Below, in pieces: positions 59,827-64,000 of a stretch of 64,000 nucleotides of DNA. Both the position numbers and the translations under genes were made by a program. Within the stretch, counting starts at the first letter, position 1. Each line of letters begins with the position of its first letter. The DNA lies in contig NZ_CP069303.1 in the NCBI RefSeq assembly GCF_016839145.1, positions 248,001 through 312,000 of the forward strand, written 5' to 3'. The DNA comes from Shinella sp. PSBB067 (GTDB lineage: Bacteria; Pseudomonadota; Alphaproteobacteria; Rhizobiales; Rhizobiaceae). Below the pieces are notes generated by a model. That model was not told the origin of the DNA and made no database searches. It saw nothing but the letters and a program-made list of their open reading frames with translations.

Positions 59827-59945
59827 CCTTCTCCCCTCGGGGAGAAGGTGGCCCGAAGGGTCGGATGAGGGGGAGGGACGGTCGCTTTCACCTCCGGCGG
59901 CCCCCTCATCCCGCTGCCGCGACCTTCTCCCCGCCGGGGAGAAGG
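59827..59945. repeat. RIME-like mosaic palindromic element between rhaS and rhaT
   Basis: The 119-bp element has arms of CCTTCTCCCC-TC-GGGGAGAAGG followed by a CCCGAAGGGTCGGATGAGGGGG-like segment, mirrored from about 59900 to 59945. It is the same element as at 21793-21934, shorter by its centre. In the rha message it would fold into large hairpins, which may keep more of RhaS than of the downstream transporter mRNA. It fills most of the 220-bp gap 59753-59972. Confidence 0.88.
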
Positions 59946-59972
59946 AAGACAGCGGCATCGTCTTGCTCCGGA

Positions 59973-60968
59973 TCAGAAGATCTTCGCGAACTCTTCGACG
60001 TTCGAGGCGTCGTAGACGAAGGGATCGGCCATGGCGGCCTCGCCGTTGTCGCCGACCTTGATCTTGCCCATGCGGCCGGCTTCGATTTCCGAGCCCGGCG
60101 CGCCGTCCGTGTCACCCTTGACGAGATGATAGGCGATCTGGGTTGCGGAATAGCCGAGGTCGATCGGGTTCCAGATGGCGAATTCCTTGGTCGCGCCCGA
60201 CTTGATGGCGCCGGCCATCTCGGAAGGCAGGCCGAGGCCCGTCACGTAGACCTCGCCGATCTTGCCGGCATCCTTGACGGCCTGCGAGGCGGCAAGCACG
60301 CCGACCGTCGTCGGGGCGACGATGACCTTGACGTTCGGCTGCGAGGTCAGGAGGCCGTTGGCTTCGCGGTAGGACTTGTCGGCAAGGTCGTCGCCGTAGA
60401 CGGTGGTGACGAGGTTGAGGCCCGGGAAGTCGCCGATCTGCTTCTTCATTTCCTCGATCCAGGTGTTCTGGTTGGTCGAGGTCGTCGTCGCCGAGAGGAT
60501 CGCGAAGTCACCCTTGCCATCCGGCAGGTGGTCCTTGGCGAGCTGCAGGCACATCTTGCCGATCAGCTCGTTGGACGACGGGTTGAGGTGCATGATGCGG
60601 CCTTCCGAAGCCACGCCCGAGTCCCACGAGATGACCTTGATGCCGCGCTGCTGGGCCTTCTTCAGCGCCGGGACGACGGCGTCCGGGTCGTTGGCGGAGA
60701 TCGCGATGGCGTCGACGCCCTGCGCGATCAGTGAGTTGATGACCTCGATCTGGCCTTCGGCCGTCGTCGTGGTCGGGCCGGTATAGATGATCTCGACGCC
60801 GCCGAGTTCCTTGGCGGCTTCCTCGGCGCCCTTGTTGGCGGCCTCGAAGAAGCCGTTGCCGAGCGACTTGACGAGAAGGGCGATCTTCATGTCCGCGGCA
60901 TTGGCCGTGGACACCATGGCGGCAAGCGCGAGCGCCGCGCCGGCGAGCAGTTTCGTGGTCAGTTTCAT
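59973..60968 (-). CDS. rhaS: rhamnose ABC transporter binding protein RhaS
   Basis: A 331-residue type I binding protein. Signal peptide about 1-24 (STANAAD). Core segments ALLVKSLGNGFFEAANKGAEEAA and SLIAQGVDAIAISANDPDAVVPALKKAQQRGIKVISWDSG are as in RhaS of rhizobia. GGGAGGAAGACC precedes ATG. It lies between the regulator and the ATPase genes. Confidence 0.94.
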   Translation of the reverse strand: MKLTTKLLAGAALALAAMVSTANAADMKIALLVKSLGNGFFEAANKGAEEAAKELGGVEIIYTGPTTTTAEGQIEVINSLIAQGVDAIAISANDPDAVVPALKKAQQRGIKVISWDSGVASEGRIMHLNPSSNELIGKMCLQLAKDHLPDGKGDFAILSATTTSTNQNTWIEEMKKQIGDFPGLNLVTTVYGDDLADKSYREANGLLTSQPNVKVIVAPTTVGVLAASQAVKDAGKIGEVYVTGLGLPSEMAGAIKSGATKEFAIWNPIDLGYSATQIAYHLVKGDTDGAPGSEIEAGRMGKIKVGDNGEAAMADPFVYDASNVEEFAKIF

Positions 60969-61017
60969 GGTCTTCCTCCCAGTGTTGAAACGTTCACTCC
61001 TCCCGGCCGCCCGCTTG

Positions 61018-61830
61018 TCAGGCCGCCGAGGTGGAATCCTCCTTCTCGGTCGAAGCCATCGGCTTCACCGTGATGAGCCTTATGCCGGCATGGGCGACCA
61101 TGGCGGCCGCCTCGTCCGAAATCCTGTCGTCGGTGATGATCGTGGTGACATTCTCCAGCGGGCACAGAATGAGGCTGGAGCGCCGCTCGAACTTGCTGGA
61201 ATCGACCATCACGATCAGCTCTTCCGCCTGCCGCATCAGCTTCTGCTCGCTCTGGATGACCAGCGCGTCCCCCTCCATGATGCCGAGCGCGTTGACACCC
61301 TGCGCGCCGATGAACATGCGCCGGGCATAGAAATTGCGGATCGCGTCATTGTCGAAGGGCGAGAGGATGAGGCTCTGGTCGCGGTAGATCGCGCCGCCCG
61401 GAACGCTCACCGTGCATTTGGAATGCTTCACCAGATGCTCGGCGATGGCGAAGGAATTGGTCATGACCTGCAGGCGGCGGGCCGACATGAAATGCACCAT
61501 CTGGAACGTCGTGGTGCCGCCGTTGATGATGATCGAGTCGCCTTCCTCGCAGAGCTCCACCGCGCGGCGGGCGATTGCGCGCTTGCGATCGATGTTGATC
61601 GATTCGGACACCTTGAACGGACGCGCCGCCAGATTGCCGAGCTGCGGCGGATGCACGGCCTCGGCGCCGCCGCGCACGCGGCGCAGCTTGCCCTGAACGT
61701 GCAGCGCGGCGATGTCGCGGCGGATCGTGGCCTCGGATGCCTCGGTCAGTTCGGCGATATCCTGCACCGTCACGACGGGCTTTTCCTGGATAGCGCTCAG
61801 AATGATGCGATGGCGTTCGCGTTCGTGCAT
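61018..61830 (-). CDS. rhaR: DeoR-family rhamnose regulator
   Basis: A 270-residue DeoR repressor. N-terminal winged helix (RIILSAIQEKPVVTVQDIAELTEASEATIRRDIAALHVQGKLRRVRGGA) and a sugar-isomerase-like effector domain (GDSIIINGGTTTFQMV; IGAQGVNA; VMVDSSKFERRSS). GAGGAGCCC precedes ATG 61830. In R. leguminosarum the rha operon is controlled by a DeoR-type RhaR. The phased operator upstream is the likely target. Confidence 0.93.
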   Translation of the reverse strand: MHERERHRIILSAIQEKPVVTVQDIAELTEASEATIRRDIAALHVQGKLRRVRGGAEAVHPPQLGNLAARPFKVSESINIDRKRAIARRAVELCEEGDSIIINGGTTTFQMVHFMSARRLQVMTNSFAIAEHLVKHSKCTVSVPGGAIYRDQSLILSPFDNDAIRNFYARRMFIGAQGVNALGIMEGDALVIQSEQKLMRQAEELIVMVDSSKFERRSSLILCPLENVTTIITDDRISDEAAAMVAHAGIRLITVKPMASTEKEDSTSAA

Positions 61831-61875
61831 GGGCTCCTCCTCAGTATGATTTATTCGCATTCGTTTTAGTCTGTC

Positions 61876-61940
61876 AATCAGAAACGATCAAAAAAGATCA
61901 TATTGCACTGCACAATGATCTTTAGTGATCAAAAATGATT
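61876..61940. promoter_or_regulatory. phased dyad operator between rhaR and rhaD
   Basis: Six pentamers lie at exact 10-bp steps on either side of a 15-bp centre: AATCA (61876), GATCA (61886), GATCA (61896), then TGATC (61916), TGATC (61926) and TGATT (61936). The right half is the reverse complement of the left, centred near 61908. AT-rich tracts fill the steps. This fits cooperative binding of a DeoR-type repressor to one face of the DNA, shutting both rhaRSTPQUK and rhaD. Confidence 0.8.
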
Positions 61941-61968
61941 GACATTGCGAGCTAAGGTGCGCCATAGC
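61939..61968 (+). promoter_or_regulatory. putative rhaD promoter
   Basis: TTGACA (61939-61944) and CATAGC (61963-61968, 18-bp spacing) form a plausible promoter. The -35 box overlaps the last operator pentamer TGATT, which would let the repressor block RNA polymerase directly. Confidence 0.55.
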
Positions 61969-62031
61969 TCTGGCAAAGGAGACGGGAAGCCGCGCCGGCA
62001 TCCCGTGATTGGACAGACCAAGGAGGATGTC

Positions 62032-64000
62032 ATGACGGGCCAGCCCCGCCTTCTCGAAAACCGTTGGGACGACGCCCATGCCGCAAGGCTCGACGAGTCC
62101 GGCAAGCTGCTCTATCGCTCCAATCTCCTCGGCGCCGACAAGCGCATCACCAATTACGGCGGCGGCAACACCTCGGCCAAGGTGCTGGAAACCGATCCGC
62201 TGACGGGCGAGAAGGTCCGTGTCATGTGGGTGAAGGGCTCCGGCGGCGACGTCGGCACGATCAAGCTCGACGGTTTCGCCACCCTCTACATGGAAAAGTT
62301 GGAGGCGCTGAAGGGCATCTACAAGGGCGTTGAGGACGAGGACCGCATGGTCGGCTTCCTGCCGCACTGCACCTTCAACCTAAACCCGCGCGCCGCCTCC
62401 ATCGACACGCCGCTGCACGGCTTCGTGCCGTTCGCGCATGTCGACCACATGCACCCGGACGCGATCATCGCCATCGCCGCGTCGAAGAATTCGAAGGCGC
62501 TGACGGCGCAAATATTCGGTGAGGATATCGGCTGGCTGCCCTGGCGTCGCCCCGGCTTCCAGCTCGGCCTCGACCTCGAAGCCTTCGTGAAGGCGAACCC
62601 GAACGCCAGGGGCGTCGTGCTCGAAAGCCACGGCCTCTTCACCTGGGCGGACGACGCCAAGGACTGCTACCTGCTGACGCTCGACATCATCAACCGGGCG
62701 ATCGAATGGTTCGGCAAGGAGACGGAAGGCAAGACGATCTTCGGCGGCGCCGTCGCAAAAAGCCTCGACGAAGCCGAGCGCCGCGCCGTCGCAGCGAAGC
62801 TGATGCCGGAAATCCGCGGCCGCATCGGCAAGGGCGAACGCAAGCTCGGCCATTTCGACGATCAGGCCGCCGTGCTCGAATTCGTCAATTCGAGGGACCT
62901 GAAGCCGCTCGGCGCGCTCGGCACCTCCTGCCCTGACCATTTCCTGCGTACCAAGATCCGCCCGCTCATCGTCGATTTCGACCCGGCAAAGCCCGATGTC
63001 GATGCCGTGATCGCCGGTCTCGACAAGGCCCTGGAGGACTACCGCGCCGACTACGCGCGCTGCTACGAGACCTGCAAGCGCAGCAATTCGCCCGCCATGC
63101 GCGACCCGAACCCGGTCATCTTCCTGGTTCCCGGCGTCGGCATGCTGTCCTTCGCCAAGGACAAGGCGACCGCGCGCATCGCCGGTGAATTCTACGTCAA
63201 CGCCATCAACGTGATGCGCGGCGCGTCCACCGTTTCCGAATATCAGGGCCTGCCGGAACAGGAGGCCTTCGACATCGAATATTGGCTGCTGGAGGAAGCG
63301 AAGCTCCAGCGCATGCCGATGCCGAAGAGCCTTGCCGGCCGCGTCGCCTTCGTGACGGGCGGGGCCGGCGGCATCGGCCGTGCGACGGCCGCGCGGCTGG
63401 CGGGCGAGGGCGCCTGCGTGGTGCTCGCCGATATCGACGCCGATGCGCTTGAACAGGTCGGCGCGGACTTCGCGAAGATCTACGGCAGCGACGCCGTGCG
63501 CACCGTCACGCTCAACGTGACGGACGAGGCGGGCGTCATCGCCTCCTTCGTGGAGGCCTGCGTCGAATTCGGTGGCATCGATATCCTCGTCTCCAATGCC
63601 GGCATCGCCTCCTCCGCGCCTGTCGAAAGCACGGAGCTTTCGATGTGGAACAAGAATATCGAGATCCTTGCAACCGGCTATTTCCTCGTCTCGCGCGAGG
63701 CGTTCCGCCTGTTCCGCCGCCAGAACCTCGGCGGCAACGTGGTCTTCGTCGCCTCCAAGAACGGCCTTGCCTCCTCGCCCAACGCCTCGGCCTATTGCAC
63801 GGCCAAGGCCGCCGAGATCCACCTTGCGCGCTGCCTTGCGCTCGAAGGCGCGGAGGCGGGCATCCGCGTCAACACGGTCAACCCCGACGCGGTGCTGCGC
63901 GGCTCGAAGATCTGGGGCGGCGAGTGGCGCGAACAGCGCGCCGCCTCCTCGAAGATCGAGGTGAGCGAGCTGGAGGAGCATTACCGCAAGCGCTCGATGC
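62032..64000 (+). CDS. rhaD: bifunctional rhamnulose-1-P aldolase / short-chain dehydrogenase (3-prime end outside window)
   Basis: At least 656 residues are visible and the frame runs off the window. Residues 1 to about 420 are a class II aldolase domain (GGGNTSAKVLE near 44; HVDHMHPDAII; LESHGLFTW). From about 437 a short-chain dehydrogenase follows with TGGAGGIGRATA (about 442), VSNAG and catalytic YCTAK (Y588). This two-domain type is the rhizobial RhaD: it cleaves rhamnulose 1-phosphate, and the SDR part probably oxidises lactaldehyde. Start ATG 62032 has AAGGAGGA upstream. rhaI would be expected downstream. Confidence 0.95.
   Translation, partial: MTGQPRLLENRWDDAHAARLDESGKLLYRSNLLGADKRITNYGGGNTSAKVLETDPLTGEKVRVMWVKGSGGDVGTIKLDGFATLYMEKLEALKGIYKGVEDEDRMVGFLPHCTFNLNPRAASIDTPLHGFVPFAHVDHMHPDAIIAIAASKNSKALTAQIFGEDIGWLPWRRPGFQLGLDLEAFVKANPNARGVVLESHGLFTWADDAKDCYLLTLDIINRAIEWFGKETEGKTIFGGAVAKSLDEAERRAVAAKLMPEIRGRIGKGERKLGHFDDQAAVLEFVNSRDLKPLGALGTSCPDHFLRTKIRPLIVDFDPAKPDVDAVIAGLDKALEDYRADYARCYETCKRSNSPAMRDPNPVIFLVPGVGMLSFAKDKATARIAGEFYVNAINVMRGASTVSEYQGLPEQEAFDIEYWLLEEAKLQRMPMPKSLAGRVAFVTGGAGGIGRATAARLAGEGACVVLADIDADALEQVGADFAKIYGSDAVRTVTLNVTDEAGVIASFVEACVEFGGIDILVSNAGIASSAPVESTELSMWNKNIEILATGYFLVSREAFRLFRRQNLGGNVVFVASKNGLASSPNASAYCTAKAAEIHLARCLALEGAEAGIRVNTVNPDAVLRGSKIWGGEWREQRAASSKIEVSELEEHYRKRSM

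Noticed and set aside
57131..60061. 976-codon open frame opposite the rha transporter genes
   Set aside because: Shadow of RhaQ, RhaP and RhaT; no domain or ribosome site.
60986..60996. TGAAACGTTCA, a small palindrome ahead of rhaS
   Set aside because: It is short and lies in the rhaR-rhaS gap close to the ribosome site; no LacI-type regulator is near and chance is likely.

Overview
This window comes from a high-GC alphaproteobacterium, most likely a member of the Rhizobiaceae (Shinella, Ensifer or Rhizobium-like; inferred from gene content, not tested). Three things point there. The rhamnose locus has the order R-S-T-P-Q-U-K on one strand with D divergent. There are two copies of a rhizobial-style mosaic palindrome (CCTTCTCCCC...GGGGAGAAGG). 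A cobalamin riboswitch sits ahead of nrdHIEF. ABC-type uptake genes are very abundant. I saw no IS element, tRNA, rRNA, CRISPR array or phage gene. Genes are packed tightly, with many ATGA overlaps.

Layout. (1) 1-3188: the end of a c-type cytochrome gene, translationally coupled to a large FTR1-type iron permease. (2) 3300-9745: phosphoketolase, a frameshifted MBL/beta-CASP hydrolase, an unusual alcohol dehydrogenase-GNAT fusion and a tandem universal stress protein. The last two diverge around a perfect FNR/FixK-type palindrome, so this looks like a low-oxygen or stress block. (3) 9822-15900: a DUF2161 nuclease-fold protein, a four-gene PotABCD-type ABC operon and an AraC-family regulator with a direct-repeat site between it and the operon. 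(4) 16090-26170: a nine-gene branched-chain amino acid catabolic operon (SDR, thiolase, acyl-CoA dehydrogenase, complete BCKDH E1a/E1b/E2/E3, 3-hydroxyisobutyryl-CoA hydrolase, 3-hydroxyisobutyrate dehydrogenase). The E2 linker is encoded by one copy of the mosaic palindrome.

(5) 26487-32612: GntR regulator, a Cys/Met-metabolism PLP enzyme and a full CUT1-type ABC importer, an apparently uncharacterised uptake and lyase cassette. (6) 32625-37458: a ribose-type ABC importer (binding protein, permease, double ATPase) followed by an LVIVD beta-propeller protein, substrate unknown. (7) 37614-38913: YghU-type glutathione transferase and a small unknown protein. (8) 38989-44079: UbiX/UbiD-type (de)carboxylase pair divergent from ubiT-ubiU-ubiV (oxygen-independent ubiquinone synthesis) across an FNR-like site, then a convergent hemerythrin-domain gene.

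(9) 44303-48628: NrdR-box promoter, cobalamin riboswitch and nrdHIEF (class Ib ribonucleotide reductase). (10) 48634-54517: a degenerate histidine phosphatase-like protein, prmB, an RsuA-type pseudouridine synthase and a MacAB-type efflux pair. (11) 54521-64000: L-rhamnose catabolism, rhaRSTPQUK on the minus strand and the start of rhaD on the plus strand, separated by a striking 65-bp dyad-symmetric operator with 10-bp phasing.

A common theme is life at changing oxygen levels: FNR-like sites control ubiTUV and the ADH-GNAT/USP pair, and ribonucleotide reductase carries a B12 switch. The rest is scavenging of sugars, polyamine-like compounds and amino acids.
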